Assembly: GCF_001038455.1 (NCBI RefSeq) | Contig: NZ_LDUY01000013.1 | Coordinates: forward strand, 1 to 43,557 | From: Fructobacillus sp. EFB-N1 | GTDB lineage: Bacteria > Bacillota > Bacilli > Lactobacillales > Lactobacillaceae | DNA: 43,557 nucleotides | Direction: 5' to 3' | In this document: positions 24,826 to 34,164 of the stretch, piece after piece | Layout of the letters: each line of letters starts with the position of its first letter | Numbering within the stretch: position 1 is the stretch's first letter | The notes under the pieces: generated by a model | Database searches by the model: none | Told to the model about the DNA's origin: nothing | Seen by the model: only the letters and a program-made list of their open reading frames with translations | Translations under genes and position numbers: made by a program

Positions 24826-25566
24826 TTAATGGCCGAGTGTCCAACCACCATCAAGAGTCACAACCGTTCCATTCACGTAACTAGCTTGTGGGCTAGTTAA
24901 ATATAAGGTCAAATCAGCGACTTCCTGTGGATTGGCCCAGCGTTGTGCCGGCGTCTGTTTGGCGACCTCTTGTGCCATCTTTCCCTCACCCGCAAAATCA
25001 GCTGCATTCATCGGCGTTTTAATCGCACCTGGGGCAATCGCGTTCGCCCTTATGCCATCTTTGGCATAATCAAAGGCCACCTGCTTCGTTAGACCAATCA
25101 GAGCATGTTTAGCCATAGTATAAGCCGCACCGCCACCACCAGCCTGCAGACCGGCAATGGATGCCATGTAAACCAGAGTACCATGTCCTTGTCGGATCAT
25201 CTTTGGTAAGACGGCTTGTGTCAGGGCAATGGCCGGTTGCAGGTTGATTGACAAGACGCGATTAATGCTTGCTTGGTCCTGATTTAGTAGTGGCTGAAAG
25301 CCATCCAAAACCCCAGCAGTGTTCAAGAAGATATCAAAGGCTTCTGTTGCTGACCTGAACTGCTCTACCAGTGCATCAAGTTCCTCTTTTCGGCCCAAAT
25401 CAGCCTGAATTTTAGTTAACCGAGCGTCCTCATAGTCAATTTCTTGCACATCAACCGCCACAACTTCGGCACCAGCAGCTAAATAGGTCTTCATTTGGCA
25501 AAAACCGATGCCAGAAGCGGCACCGGTTAATAATACTTTTTGATTGTGATAGTTTTGTTCAATCAT
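24826..25566 (-). CDS. Short-chain dehydrogenase/reductase
   Basis: A 246-residue classical SDR. TGAASGIG at residues 14-21 is the NAD(P) loop, NTAGV (about residue 82) is the NNAG equivalent, and the catalytic Ser-Tyr-Lys lie in YMASIAGLQAGGGGAAYTMAKHAL. It ends with the family's VNGTVVTLDGGW. An acidic residue follows the second strand (AVDVQE), suggesting NAD preference. It resembles FabG-like or 3-ketoacyl-ACP reductases, but the fab context is absent, so the substrate is unknown. Its ATG overlaps the queT stop by one base, so the two are co-translated. Confidence 0.88.
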   Translation of the reverse strand: MIEQNYHNQKVLLTGAASGIGFCQMKTYLAAGAEVVAVDVQEIDYEDARLTKIQADLGRKEELDALVEQFRSATEAFDIFLNTAGVLDGFQPLLNQDQASINRVLSINLQPAIALTQAVLPKMIRQGHGTLVYMASIAGLQAGGGGAAYTMAKHALIGLTKQVAFDYAKDGIRANAIAPGAIKTPMNAADFAGEGKMAQEVAKQTPAQRWANPQEVADLTLYLTSPQASYVNGTVVTLDGGWTLGH

Positions 25567-26123
25567 TATTTTTTTAAATTAACGACCTTTGACAAGGCAT
25601 AGATAACGATTCCACCAACGACCAAGGAAACCAACTCACCTGGCACTAATGAAACATAGTAAGAAAGCCAGTTAGCCAGCAATGAGGAAGATGAGTAGTC
25701 GGGAGCAAAGGCCCCGTGAGCGTGAATAGCAAAGGCAAAAGTAAATTCTGCTGCCAAAATCGCCATTCCAATCGTCAAAACAACCACCGTTGAGATGATA
25801 ATCTTGATTAGTGGCTTTTCCACCTTACGAGTTAGCAGGTAAGTCAAACCAGTCATGATTACTGTACCCAATGTTCCAAAAACCCAGTCAATCCAGCCCA
25901 GGGGTGAAACCATATTGGCAATCAAGACCCCTAAGCCAAGGGCGACAACATAGCGCTTATTCCAAGCAGCTAGATGGTTCAGCCCTTCGGATAGACGCAA
26001 TTGGACAGGACCAAAGCCAATGGGGGCCACTAACATCGTAATTGCCGCATAAAGGGCAGCCACGACGGCTGTTAACGTCAGGCCCAACGCCTTGGAAGTT
26101 GTTTTTTGGTTAAAATCGTTCAT
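25566..26123 (-). CDS. queT: QueT-family queuosine-precursor transporter (ECF S component)
   Basis: A 185-residue, very hydrophobic protein with about five or six membrane segments, and the family signature VQLRLSEGLNHLAAWNKRY near residue 40. QueT proteins are thought to be substrate-binding subunits of energy-coupling-factor transporters for preQ0/preQ1 or related queuosine precursors. The EcfA and EcfT subunits would come from elsewhere in the genome. The leader carries a probable preQ1-I riboswitch that overlaps the Shine-Dalgarno, supporting the substrate assignment. An SDR gene is coupled downstream. Confidence 0.9.
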   Translation of the reverse strand: MNDFNQKTTSKALGLTLTAVVAALYAAITMLVAPIGFGPVQLRLSEGLNHLAAWNKRYVVALGLGVLIANMVSPLGWIDWVFGTLGTVIMTGLTYLLTRKVEKPLIKIIISTVVVLTIGMAILAAEFTFAFAIHAHGAFAPDYSSSSLLANWLSYYVSLVPGELVSLVVGGIVIYALSKVVNLKK

Positions 26124-26128
26124 ATTGT

Positions 26129-26168
26129 ACTCCTAGTTTTGTTTAAGCGGGATGGTTGATGAACCGCT
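26129..26168 (-). ncRNA. Probable preQ1-I riboswitch
   Basis: On the minus strand a 5-bp stem AGCGG/CCGCT (26164-26168 with 26146-26150) encloses a 13-nt loop beginning TTC and ending in C. It is followed by TTAAACAAAACTAGGAG, which closely resembles the A-rich tail of known preQ1-I aptamers (T. tengcongensis: TTAACAAAACAAGG). The tail ends in the GGAG ribosome site of queT, so ligand binding would hide it and block translation. A 13-nt loop is slightly longer than in the well-studied examples. Confidence 0.7.
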
Positions 26169-26220
26169 AATTGTTTAATTAGTGCCAACTTGCCAGCCGG
26201 TTAGCTGGTGCTTGACATGA

Positions 26221-26246
26221 AAAAGATTCGGTAAAATACCGAATCT
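26221..26246 (-). terminator. Terminator after rpoD
   Basis: A perfect AGATTCGGTA/TACCGAATCT stem followed by Ts on the minus strand, about 40 bp past rpoD. It separates dnaG-rpoD from queT-SDR. Two small stems lie between it and the preQ1 element (around 26180-26210); I cannot assign them. Confidence 0.85.
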
Positions 26247-26285
26247 AATAAAAAGTATTCTAACTGATTTATGGTAACTAAAAGC

Positions 26286-27575
26286 TTAGTTTTCGTCCAT
26301 GAAATCCTTTAAGTGCTTTGACCGTGATGGGTGGCGCAACTTACGCAACGCCTTAGCTTCAATTTGACGAATTCGTTCACGGGTAACCCCGAAGACACGG
26401 CCAACTTCTTCCAAAGTACGTGTCCGACCGTCTTCCAAACCGAAACGCAAACGCAAAACATTTTCCTCACGGTCAGTTAACGTATCCAAGACAGACTCCA
26501 ATTGATCACGAAGCATTTCATAAGCAGCAGAATCCGCTGGTGAAACGGCTTCGTTATCTTCGATGAAGTCACCCAAGTGCGAGTCGTCCTCTTCACCAAT
26601 TGGCGTTTCCAATGAAACCGGTTCTTGAGCAATCTTCAAGATTTCGCGAATCTTGTCAGCAGTCAAGTCCATTTCGGCCCCAATTTCTTCAGGAAGTGGT
26701 TCACGACCCAAATCTTGTAGCAATTGACGTTGAATTCGAATTAACTTGTTAATGGTTTCAACCATGTGAACAGGCACACGGATTGTCCGGGCCTGATCGG
26801 CAATGGCACGTGTAATGGCCTGACGAATCCACCAGGTTGCATAAGTTGAAAACTTAAATCCCTTAGTGTAATCAAACTTGTCAACGGCCTTCATCAAGCC
26901 CATGTTACCTTCTTGGATCAAGTCCAAGAATTGCATACCACGACCGACATAACGCTTAGCGATTGAGACAACCAAACGCAAGTTCGCTTCTGCTAATTCT
27001 TGCTTTGCTTCTTCATCCCCAGCTTCGATTCGCTTAGACAATTCAATTTCTTCATCACCCTGCAAAAGGTTAACACGACCGATTTCCTTCAAATACATCC
27101 GGACAGGGTCGTTAATCTTAATGTCGGAAGTATCCTCAGCGTTATCCAATTCATCCTTCGATAGCTTGTTTTGCTTTGCCTGGAGAACTTCTGGTGCGGG
27201 TTCACCCTTTTCGTCAACAATGGCGATACCGGCATCTTCAACCTTTTCCATCAAACGTTCGATGTTTTCAGTATCCAGGTGGAAAGGTTCCGCAATCTTT
27301 TCAGACAATTCACGGTATTGAATTTGCTTAGCCGGCTTGTATTCCTTCAACAATTCACGAACAGCCTTATCATAGGCAGCCGACTTGATTGGGCCAGACT
27401 TCTTAGCCGGCTTTTTAACAGGTTGCTTGGCAATTTCAGCCGCCTCTTCGGGCGTCTTACCTTCAGCTAAGGCCAACAGTTCCGCTTTACGAGCCCGACC
27501 ATGGTAAGCAATGTGTTGCTCATCAAGGTAAGCTTTAATTTCGGAAATTTTACTTGAACTTGAAATTTTTGCCAT
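26286..27575 (-). CDS. rpoD: Primary sigma factor RpoD (sigma-A)
   Basis: Housekeeping sigma factor of 429 residues. Region 1.1 lies within the lysine-rich N-terminus. Region 1.2 contains [18 protein letters not shown]. Region 2 carries [19 protein letters not shown] and the -10-binding [20 protein letters not shown]. Region 3 includes [14 protein letters not shown], and region 4.2 is [19 protein letters not shown]. The ATG follows TAGGAGATATA, 8 bp after the dnaG stop, giving the conserved dnaG-rpoD macromolecular-synthesis arrangement. Confidence 0.97.
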   Translation of the reverse strand: MAKISSSSKISEIKAYLDEQHIAYHGRARKAELLALAEGKTPEEAAEIAKQPVKKPAKKSGPIKSAAYDKAVRELLKEYKPAKQIQYRELSEKIAEPFHLDTENIERLMEKVEDAGIAIVDEKGEPAPEVLQAKQNKLSKDELDNAEDTSDIKINDPVRMYLKEIGRVNLLQGDEEIELSKRIEAGDEEAKQELAEANLRLVVSIAKRYVGRGMQFLDLIQEGNMGLMKAVDKFDYTKGFKFSTYATWWIRQAITRAIADQARTIRVPVHMVETINKLIRIQRQLLQDLGREPLPEEIGAEMDLTADKIREILKIAQEPVSLETPIGEEDDSHLGDFIEDNEAVSPADSAAYEMLRDQLESVLDTLTDREENVLRLRFGLEDGRTRTLEEVGRVFGVTRERIRQIEAKALRKLRHPSRSKHLKDFMDEN

Positions 27576-27583
27576 TATATCTC

Positions 27584-29518
27584 CTATTGCTGGGAATACT
27601 TTCTTCTTAGGTTAATTAACTCGGTCCCGAGTTGAATCAGGGCCATTTCATCATGCTGATTTTTAGCCAAGGCAATCTTCTTATTTAGAGCCTCAACTTG
27701 GCTTTCATAAGGAGCCTCTTCCATAATTACACGAATGTAGTCATTAACCGCATCCCGCTGAACTTCTAGTGTACCAAATTCTCGGTCGATTGCCATCATT
27801 TTTTGGTTTAAATCAGGCTTTTGAACAAAGTCCAAAAAGCCAGCTAAATCAAAACTTTGCTGTCCCTGTTTGGTATATGCTTCATAAAGCATCATTAACA
27901 GTTGGTATTCTGGATGGACAAAGGCAAAGTCGGGCAATCCCTTAACCATATTCATGGCTGCAGGTGACTTAATCATTGCCATTAAGAGCCCCTGCTCAGC
28001 TCGCTCAGTCCGTGTTAAACCGGCATTTAAATGTCCGGCTAACTCATCGGCAGAAGCCGTTGGACTAGTAGGTTCACCAAGAGCAGCTAATGATTCAAAG
28101 CCATCCGAATAATCCGGTTGCCATGAGTCATCCGACCAGCCATTCTGGTCGGTCTGGACCTTTCGCCACTGCTTCTTTGATGGCGCCTTTTGAACCACCT
28201 GTGCCGGTCGATTAGCAAGAAACTCCTGAAACTCTCGCTGGAGAGCCGTAAAGTCAGACCCATATTCTTCACTAAACTGCCGCAAAAAATAATCCTGCTC
28301 AACCGGACTTGCCACAGCCAAAATCGGCCATGCTTCCTTTAAAAAGTCGAGGTACTGGGCCTGATTTTCCAGATTTTTACCGTTTTTAGCCGCTTGAATC
28401 AAAAATTCAGTCGGTGTCAAAACGCCGTGGTCAAGGTCTTGCTTTAAGAACTCTAACCCCTGTTCACGCCGGACCTCATCAGGATCACGACCATCTGGTA
28501 AGGAAACAACCCCAATTTCAACTTGGGGGGCAACCTGACGAATTAACGGTATCGAACGCTTAGCTGCTTTTTGCCCAGCCGCATCGCCATCATAGACCAA
28601 GAGGATTTTATCTGTGATTTTACTTAAATCAGTCACATGATGTTCAGTCAAGGCCGTCCCCATTGTGGCAACGGCACCGGTCGCTCCTGCTATAGCGGCC
28701 GAAATCACATCCATAAAACCTTCAAAAATCATGGCCGGTTGACCAGCCCGAATAGCCGGTTTTGCCTGATCAAAGTTATACAGCAAGTTTCCCTTATTAA
28801 AGAAAGGCGACTCTGGTGAGTTCATATATTTAGCTGGATTGTTTGGATCAAGCGAGCGACCAGAAAAGCCCCGAACCTGACCCCTGACATCTTTAATTGG
28901 CCAGACAATTCGGTTGTTAAAGCGGTCACGGCTAATTTCACCATCCTGGTCAATAAATAATTGACTTTCTAGGAGGAGCTTGTCAGCCAAATTGTGCTCC
29001 CTGGCATAAGCCAATAACACATTGTTCGATGGAACAAACCCCAAGCCATAACGTTTGATGGTCTCGTCATCGAGCTTACGGTCATCATGCAGGTAGGCCA
29101 AAGCTTGTTCACCCGCTGTTGTATTCAACAAAATATGCGTATACAACCGCTCAGCATTTTGATATAAATCAAAAATCGCGGCAAATTGTTCCTGTCGCGC
29201 CGAAGGCTGCCCCTGGTACTTATCTAAACCAGATAAGTTGAGATTCTTAGCCAGGGATAGGACAGTTTCCGGATAGGTATAACCTTCTTTTTCCATTAAA
29301 AACGAAAAAACGGTCCCCGAGCGCCCACAGGAGAAACAATGAAAAACCTGCTTTTTATCATCAACAAAGAGTGAAGGACGGCGATCCTCATGAAATGGGC
29401 AAGACCCGTTCCATTCGCGACCGCGCTTCACTAACTGGGTATAATTTTGAATCACATCGACGATGTTGGTTTGCGACCGAACTTCATCGATTACACTTTG
29501 TGGAATCCGTTCTGCCAT
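27584..29518 (-). CDS. dnaG: DNA primase
   Basis: Primase synthesising RNA primers at the fork. The 644-residue product has a CHC2-type zinc finger ([11 protein letters not shown] and HCFSCG, residues about 40-65). The polymerase and TOPRIM core follow, with EGFMDVISA and [12 protein letters not shown] carrying the metal-binding acidic residues (about 265-315). A C-terminal helicase-binding domain completes it. A linker around residues 435-480 is rich in Asp, Ser and Trp. GGAGGCTT precedes the ATG. rpoD follows after 8 bp. A near-consensus promoter lies at 29582-29610. Confidence 0.97.
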   Translation of the reverse strand: MAERIPQSVIDEVRSQTNIVDVIQNYTQLVKRGREWNGSCPFHEDRRPSLFVDDKKQVFHCFSCGRSGTVFSFLMEKEGYTYPETVLSLAKNLNLSGLDKYQGQPSARQEQFAAIFDLYQNAERLYTHILLNTTAGEQALAYLHDDRKLDDETIKRYGLGFVPSNNVLLAYAREHNLADKLLLESQLFIDQDGEISRDRFNNRIVWPIKDVRGQVRGFSGRSLDPNNPAKYMNSPESPFFNKGNLLYNFDQAKPAIRAGQPAMIFEGFMDVISAAIAGATGAVATMGTALTEHHVTDLSKITDKILLVYDGDAAGQKAAKRSIPLIRQVAPQVEIGVVSLPDGRDPDEVRREQGLEFLKQDLDHGVLTPTEFLIQAAKNGKNLENQAQYLDFLKEAWPILAVASPVEQDYFLRQFSEEYGSDFTALQREFQEFLANRPAQVVQKAPSKKQWRKVQTDQNGWSDDSWQPDYSDGFESLAALGEPTSPTASADELAGHLNAGLTRTERAEQGLLMAMIKSPAAMNMVKGLPDFAFVHPEYQLLMMLYEAYTKQGQQSFDLAGFLDFVQKPDLNQKMMAIDREFGTLEVQRDAVNDYIRVIMEEAPYESQVEALNKKIALAKNQHDEMALIQLGTELINLRRKYSQQ

Positions 29519-29581
29519 AAGCCTCCTTCAAACTGGTAACTACGCCAGTCCGCACTTCTACCCAATACAATGTTGTCTACT

Positions 29582-29610
29582 ATTATAGGAAGATTTTGAG
29601 TATTTGTCAA
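29582..29610 (-). promoter_or_regulatory. Promoter of dnaG-rpoD
   Basis: Perfect TTGACA (29605-29610), a 17-bp spacer and perfect TATAAT (29582-29587) on the minus strand, about 65 bp before dnaG. Confidence 0.9.
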
Positions 29611-29623
29611 AGTTTTTTGTTCA

Positions 29624-29652
29624 CAAAAAGACCGGTTTAGCTACCGGCCTTC
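29624..29652 (-). terminator. Terminator after the broken surface-protein gene
   Basis: A GGCCGGT-type stem pairing with ACCGGTC and five Ts on the minus strand, about 55 bp past the end of the LPXTG reading frame and just before the dnaG promoter. Confidence 0.7.
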
Positions 29653-29708
29653 CTATCTATGACACATGGTTTACTTTGTCACTTCAGCGTTTAATTTTCT
29701 TCATTAAA

Positions 29709-30374
29709 TCAGTGCTTACGATTAAAAATTTTCATACTTGCAAAACCAGCACCAATTAAGGCTAATAAATCTAAGAAAACTAATCGGCAAGTCTGCTGTT
29801 TGCCGGTTGCGGGCAAAACTGACTGAGACCTTGCTGTTGTAGATGATCCCGATTACGAAGTTTGCGCAGTAGTCGTTGATGCGCTTGTTTGCTGACTTGG
29901 CTGCACTGTTTGTGAGGTCGCATTCGACAAATCATTAACCTGATTTTTTTGAGTTGTCACAGCAGAAACCGCTATGCTAGCGCCAGTAGTGACTGATTCA
30001 GACGAAACTGCCGCAATTATTGTTCCAGAATTTGATTGATTATTATCCAATTGAGTTGCAGTCATTGACGCCGCTGTGGCTATTGATGCATTATTGAACG
30101 ACGTTGCATTCCCAGCATTCGGTTTGTTGACCGATCCAGTAATTTCCCCTTGCTGAACATCATCAGCCCTTGCACGGTTGGCTATCATAACTGGTACCAT
30201 AAACGTTATCGTGCCAAAGACTACCGTTTCGATTAGTAACGACCGCCAACTATTTTTACTAAAAAGCCCTCTAGTATCTAAACCCGAAGACATTTTCAAC
30301 GAGATAAATTGATCAAACAACAACATAATAGAAAGAAATATGGTCGTTTCAATCAGGCTAATTTCTGAGCTCAT
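29709..30374 (-). pseudogene. LPXTG cell-wall protein interrupted by an in-frame stop
   Basis: The frame opens at 30374. After a hydrophobic N-terminus it has a signal-peptide-like segment (about residues 40-70, SLLIETVVFGTITFMVPVMI, then RARADD). A ~100-residue Ser/Thr/Gln/Asn-rich stretch follows without any domain, and the frame meets TAA at 29853-29855. The same frame then runs 47 more codons to 29709. These encode LPATG, a hydrophobic stretch (about FLDLLALIGAGFASM) and the basic tail KIFNRKH, a complete sortase anchor. The protein is far shorter than typical glucansucrases or adhesins with such signals, so it may be an internal-deletion remnant. Without readthrough it would be secreted unanchored. 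GGGAAAAGG precedes the ATG at poor spacing. Confidence 0.65.
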
Positions 30375-30460
30375 TACCTTTTCCCTATTTTATGGCAATC
30401 GAGACTGATTTATCTTAGCTAAGTATTCCCTCCTTTTGTTATACAATCTAGTCTGATCAC

Positions 30461-30496
30461 AAAAAAAAACCGTCTGCACATTACGTGAAGACGGTT
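30461..30496 (-). terminator. Terminator after the downstream 2HCT transporter gene
   Basis: An AACCGTCT/AGACGGTT stem with a 13-nt loop and nine Ts on the minus strand. Between it and the next gene (30375-30460) an AAAGGAGGG lies at about 30428-30436 with no start codon after it, perhaps a leftover of rearrangement. Confidence 0.85.
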
Positions 30497-30515
30497 AACA
30501 AAGCGTTTTTGCAAA

Positions 30516-31838
30516 TTAATGCAAAACCGTAATCAAGAGGCCACCTAAAATCAAGATGATAGCACCACCGATTCGGTTACCCATTTGAGCAAAGGCAATC
30601 AAGCCCATCCGGTCAGAAGCTGACAACACAGCAACGTTTCCAGTTCCACCCATTGAGTTGTTAATCATACCGGCTGAAATCGCTGATTCAACTGGGTACA
30701 AGCCGAAGAGCTTACCCAAAAGACCACCTGCAATTCCAATCGTCACGACTGAAACTAAAGCACAAACAACCAACTGCCATGACAAAGTGGCAAGTAACTT
30801 GTTCATATCGACCAAAGCTAATCCGATACCAGCCAACAAAGCTTGTGTTGTTGTAGAAACGATCAGATTTCCAAACATCACGGCTGAATCTTCGTAGAAC
30901 TTAGGAACTAAGTTCAAAGCCTTGGCTACAATAACTGCTAAGATCAAAAATGCGAAAGCGTTGATACTTGGTACCAAAGCGTGCAACAAAGTACCAACCA
31001 TGTAGAATGACAAAGCCACCATCATTCCAACTAACATCTGTGAGTAGTTGAGGGCTGGGGCATCATCTTTCTTGTCGGCGGCCATGTCATCTGCTGATTT
31101 CAACAATTGACCTTGACCATTCATCTTTGACTTGGCAGTAAACTTAACCAACAATGATGAACCAATAATGGCCATCAAGTTTGCCAAAACAACAGCTGGG
31201 AACAATTGGTTCAAGATTGTACCGGCTGAAACATGAAGGGCTGACCCATAAATGTTTGACAATGGCACAATACCGGCTCCAATTCCACCGGCCATCATTG
31301 GGAAGGCAACGTACAATGCAGTGTGATTGAAGCCAAGGCCGAGCAACTGCCCAACAAAGCTAACCACAAAGAATGAAATAATCATTGCCCCAAAAGCTAC
31401 TGGTAAGAAACGCACAGCTGATTTCAACAATAACTTACGGTCCATCTTCAAAATGGCTGATGTAATCAAAGCCACGATGTAGAACTCCAAGAAATTGACA
31501 TCAGAAACAAAGGTATGAATACTTGTTACGGCTTCCTTAGGCACAATCCCTGTACCGGCTAAGATTGAACCGGCAACAACGGCGAAGGCTGACCCTCCAC
31601 CAAGGTATGAACGCATGATTGGCAGGTTGTTTCCAACGTAGAAGAAAACGCCACCAAGCATAACTAAGGCAAACATCGCACCAGCGATGTTATTTGGCAA
31701 CAAACGTAGGCTCAAGACAGCCACCAACAAAATGGCCATCAGGATAAAGGCAACACCGCCCATACCCGCTACTTGAAACTTGCTTTCGATTTTTGAAAAG
31801 ATTCCGGTGCCTTGCGACGCCTGTGATTCTTTAGACAT
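30516..31838 (-). CDS. 2-hydroxycarboxylate transporter (CitP/MleP family), second copy
   Basis: Secondary membrane transporter of 440 residues with about 11 membrane segments, from the family that exchanges citrate or malate for lactate. Two GGxG-type re-entrant loop motifs are visible, MAGGIGAGIVPLSNIYG (about residue 190) and MGGTGNVAVLSASDRM (about 400). The C-terminal FAQMGNRIGG carries the arginine known to bind the substrate carboxylate in CitP. The start at 31838 follows AAAGGAG. It has its own promoter and terminator and lies downstream of the cit operon's transporter, which it strongly resembles. Citrate versus malate specificity cannot be decided by reading. Confidence 0.9.
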   Translation of the reverse strand: MSKESQASQGTGIFSKIESKFQVAGMGGVAFILMAILLVAVLSLRLLPNNIAGAMFALVMLGGVFFYVGNNLPIMRSYLGGGSAFAVVAGSILAGTGIVPKEAVTSIHTFVSDVNFLEFYIVALITSAILKMDRKLLLKSAVRFLPVAFGAMIISFFVVSFVGQLLGLGFNHTALYVAFPMMAGGIGAGIVPLSNIYGSALHVSAGTILNQLFPAVVLANLMAIIGSSLLVKFTAKSKMNGQGQLLKSADDMAADKKDDAPALNYSQMLVGMMVALSFYMVGTLLHALVPSINAFAFLILAVIVAKALNLVPKFYEDSAVMFGNLIVSTTTQALLAGIGLALVDMNKLLATLSWQLVVCALVSVVTIGIAGGLLGKLFGLYPVESAISAGMINNSMGGTGNVAVLSASDRMGLIAFAQMGNRIGGAIILILGGLLITVLH

Positions 31839-31868
31839 TATAATCTCCTTTAGCAAAGCAACTTTTTA

Positions 31869-31897
31869 ATAATACCACTCTTTAATTCAGATTTAAA
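31869..31897 (-). promoter_or_regulatory. Promoter of the second 2HCT transporter
   Basis: TTTAAA (31892-31897), a 17-bp spacer and TATTAT (31869-31874) on the minus strand, about 30 bp before the start codon. Confidence 0.5.
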
Positions 31898-31920
31898 TAA
31901 AAAATGCAAGTTTTTTTCAC

Positions 31921-31946
31921 AAAAAAAGCAAACACAGTGTTTGCTT
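31921..31946 (-). terminator. Terminator of the cit operon
   Basis: A perfect AGCAAACAC/GTGTTTGCT stem with a 2-nt loop and seven Ts on the minus strand, directly after the first citP-like gene. Confidence 0.85.
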
Positions 31947-31963
31947 AGATTTATTGTAAATTA

Positions 31964-33283
31964 TCAGGCGAAAACTGTGACAAAGAAGCCAGCAATCACC
32001 AGAACGATGGCACCACCGATTCGGTTTCCCATCTGCGCAAAAGCAATTAAGTTCATCCGGTTAGCGGCCGAGAGGACTGCTACGTTTCCGGTTCCACCCA
32101 TCGAATTATTAACCAAACCAGCAGTGACAGCCGACTCGACTGGGTAGAGGCCAAAAACTTTGCCCAAATAACCTGCCACCAAGGCAATCGTCACGACCGA
32201 AACAATTACACAGATAGCTAACTGCCAAGTCACTGTCTCTAGTAAGGCCGACAAATCAAGCAAAGCCAAACCAACCCCAGCTAATAGAGCCTTAGTCATC
32301 GTTTGCACAATCAATTGACCAAAAAGGACGGCGGACTGTTCATAGTAAGTCGGTACCAAGTTACTGGCCTTAGCAGCAATTGCCACCAAAATCAGAAAGG
32401 CAAAAGCATTAACGCTTGGCAACAAGTGATGAAGCATCAAGCCAATCAAGTAGAAAGCCATGGCGACCATCATCCCTACTAATAACCGCTCAAATTCAAT
32501 TTTAACGGGCTGTGCCTTAGTTGCCTTCATCTCACCAGTTGTCTTCAATAAATCCCCATGGCCGTTCCAGGCGGATTGCTCAGTATTTTTAACCAAGAGT
32601 CCCGCACCGATAATCGCGAGTAGATTGGATAACACAAGGGCTGGGAACAGCTGCGACAAGATTGGCCCTGCCGGCACCCCAAGAGCAGAACCATAGATAG
32701 TTGATAGTGGCACAATGCCGGCGCCTACGCCACCAGCCATAACTGGAAAGGAGATGTAGAGTGACGTATGCACGAAGCCCAATCCTAACAACTGCCCCAC
32801 CAAGCCAACAACGAAAAAATTAGCAACCATGGCCAAGAAAGCAACTGGTAAAAACCGTACCGCTGATTTTAATAACAATTGTCGGTCCATCTTTAAGATG
32901 GCCGAAATAATCAACGACACAATATAAAATTCCAAAAAATTAGAGGTTGAAATAAAATTGCGCACCGTGCCAATCGCACCACTTGGTACCAGGCCTAGTC
33001 CAGCAATAATGGCTGCGCCCACTGTAGCAAAAACCGATCCACCGCCCAAATAAGACTTAAAAATTGGCAAATGGCTACCAAGATAATACAGTGCCCCACC
33101 GAAAATAACGAGTGTAAACAACGCCCCACCCATGTTATCGGGTAAGATATCCATCCAGAGGACCACAAACAACAAAAGGGTCATCAAAAGGAAGGCCGTT
33201 CCCCCTAAACCAACAATTTTCAGCTTGGCTTCGAAATTCGAAAAGAAGCTGATAGCACCTGACGGTTGTCTATCTTTCTTCAT
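31964..33283 (-). CDS. citP: Citrate/2-hydroxycarboxylate transporter CitP
   Basis: A 439-residue secondary transporter of the 2HCT family, expected to take up citrate in exchange for lactate and so generate proton motive force. Motifs are MAGGVGAGIVPLSTIYG, MGGTGNVAVLSAANRM and FAQMGNRIGGAIVLV, including the substrate-binding arginine. As the last gene of the citrate operon it corresponds to citP of Leuconostoc and Weissella. CAGGAGAATG precedes the ATG. A possible separate promoter lies at 33302-33330. Confidence 0.92.
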   Translation of the reverse strand: MKKDRQPSGAISFFSNFEAKLKIVGLGGTAFLLMTLLLFVVLWMDILPDNMGGALFTLVIFGGALYYLGSHLPIFKSYLGGGSVFATVGAAIIAGLGLVPSGAIGTVRNFISTSNFLEFYIVSLIISAILKMDRQLLLKSAVRFLPVAFLAMVANFFVVGLVGQLLGLGFVHTSLYISFPVMAGGVGAGIVPLSTIYGSALGVPAGPILSQLFPALVLSNLLAIIGAGLLVKNTEQSAWNGHGDLLKTTGEMKATKAQPVKIEFERLLVGMMVAMAFYLIGLMLHHLLPSVNAFAFLILVAIAAKASNLVPTYYEQSAVLFGQLIVQTMTKALLAGVGLALLDLSALLETVTWQLAICVIVSVVTIALVAGYLGKVFGLYPVESAVTAGLVNNSMGGTGNVAVLSAANRMNLIAFAQMGNRIGGAIVLVIAGFFVTVFA

Positions 33284-33301
33284 CTACATTCTCCTGCATC
33301 A

Positions 33302-33330
33302 ATTATATTTGTTATCGTATCTATGGTCAT
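33302..33330 (-). promoter_or_regulatory. Possible internal promoter for citP
   Basis: ATGACC (33325-33330), a 17-bp spacer and perfect TATAAT (33302-33307) on the minus strand, between the hydrolase gene and citP. The -35 is poor, so this is tentative. Confidence 0.4.
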
Positions 33331-33351
33331 CTTATCACAAATTTTATAAAA

Positions 33352-34146
33352 TTAATCGATAAATTCAAAAAATACTCGATTAAATTCTTCTGGAATTTCT
33401 AAATGAGGCAAATGACCAGCATTTTGTATAACTTTTAAAGAAGAACCTTGGTTCAATAAATTTTCAAACTCATGATAATAACCGATTCTGCATAATGGTG
33501 AAGCGCCGCCGGCAACAAACAGCGTTTTCAACGTACAATCTGCTAGATTCTGGCGCCAATCCTCCAGTAAGTGATTTTTCATCAACGGATAAGCTAAATC
33601 AAAATCGAATGGATTTTTGACCTTATCTTCCTTTAGCAATTCTTTGAATTCCGGCGCGACCGGTACGGCAGTCAAACGTTGCTTAATAAAGGTTTTTGAC
33701 ACAGTGCCAAACGTCGACCAAGTGAGGTTGCGGATGCCAGCCGTCCAGTTCCCTTCGTTTAAGAGCTTGGGGCTTTCGTCAACGATAACCAATTGTTTCA
33801 ATTTCTCTTGGCTAAATAACGACAAGTAAGCCCAAATAACCGACCCGCCCATTGAATGGCCAACAAGGGTAATTTCGTCAATTTTCAGTAATTCAAAGAG
33901 TTCATGTAAATCAGCCGCCAGGCGAGAAACCCGCAAGTTCTTAGTTGTCCGTTCCGACTGTCCGTGTGCACGCCAATCCATCGTCACGACCCGGTAACCG
34001 CGTGCCTCTAGTCCTGGAATTTGGTAAAACCATTCAGCTTGGATGCCAGAAAATCCCGACAGTAGAACCGCCACGGGACCCTCCCCCGCTCGATCTGTAT
34101 AGTTAATTCGAACACCATCACTCGTTGTAAAAAAAGCCATCCCCAT
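33352..34146 (-). CDS. Alpha/beta hydrolase in the citrate operon
   Basis: A 264-residue alpha/beta-fold hydrolase. The oxyanion region is LLSGFSGIQAEW. The nucleophile elbow is GHSMGG near residue 96, the acid is probably the Asp in IVDESPKLL or a later one, and the catalytic histidine lies in NAGHLPHLEIPEEF near the end. It resembles esterase or carboxylesterase BioH/MhpC-type proteins; the substrate is unknown. It sits between citXG and citP with 18 bp to the former. Citrate lyase chemistry needs thioester and prosthetic-group handling, but no hydrolase of this kind is a known part of it. A second ATG at 34140 has better spacing from AGAGGG. Confidence 0.85.
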   Translation of the reverse strand: MGMAFFTTSDGVRINYTDRAGEGPVAVLLSGFSGIQAEWFYQIPGLEARGYRVVTMDWRAHGQSERTTKNLRVSRLAADLHELFELLKIDEITLVGHSMGGSVIWAYLSLFSQEKLKQLVIVDESPKLLNEGNWTAGIRNLTWSTFGTVSKTFIKQRLTAVPVAPEFKELLKEDKVKNPFDFDLAYPLMKNHLLEDWRQNLADCTLKTLFVAGGASPLCRIGYYHEFENLLNQGSSLKVIQNAGHLPHLEIPEEFNRVFFEFID

Positions 34147-34164
34147 GTCCCTCTTCTTTTTTGA

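Noticed and set aside
26129-26220. preQ1-II (COG4708) riboswitch upstream of queT
   Set aside because: The characteristic CTTGGTGC and ACGCGGATAACCGCC segments are absent; the sequence fits the class I pattern instead.
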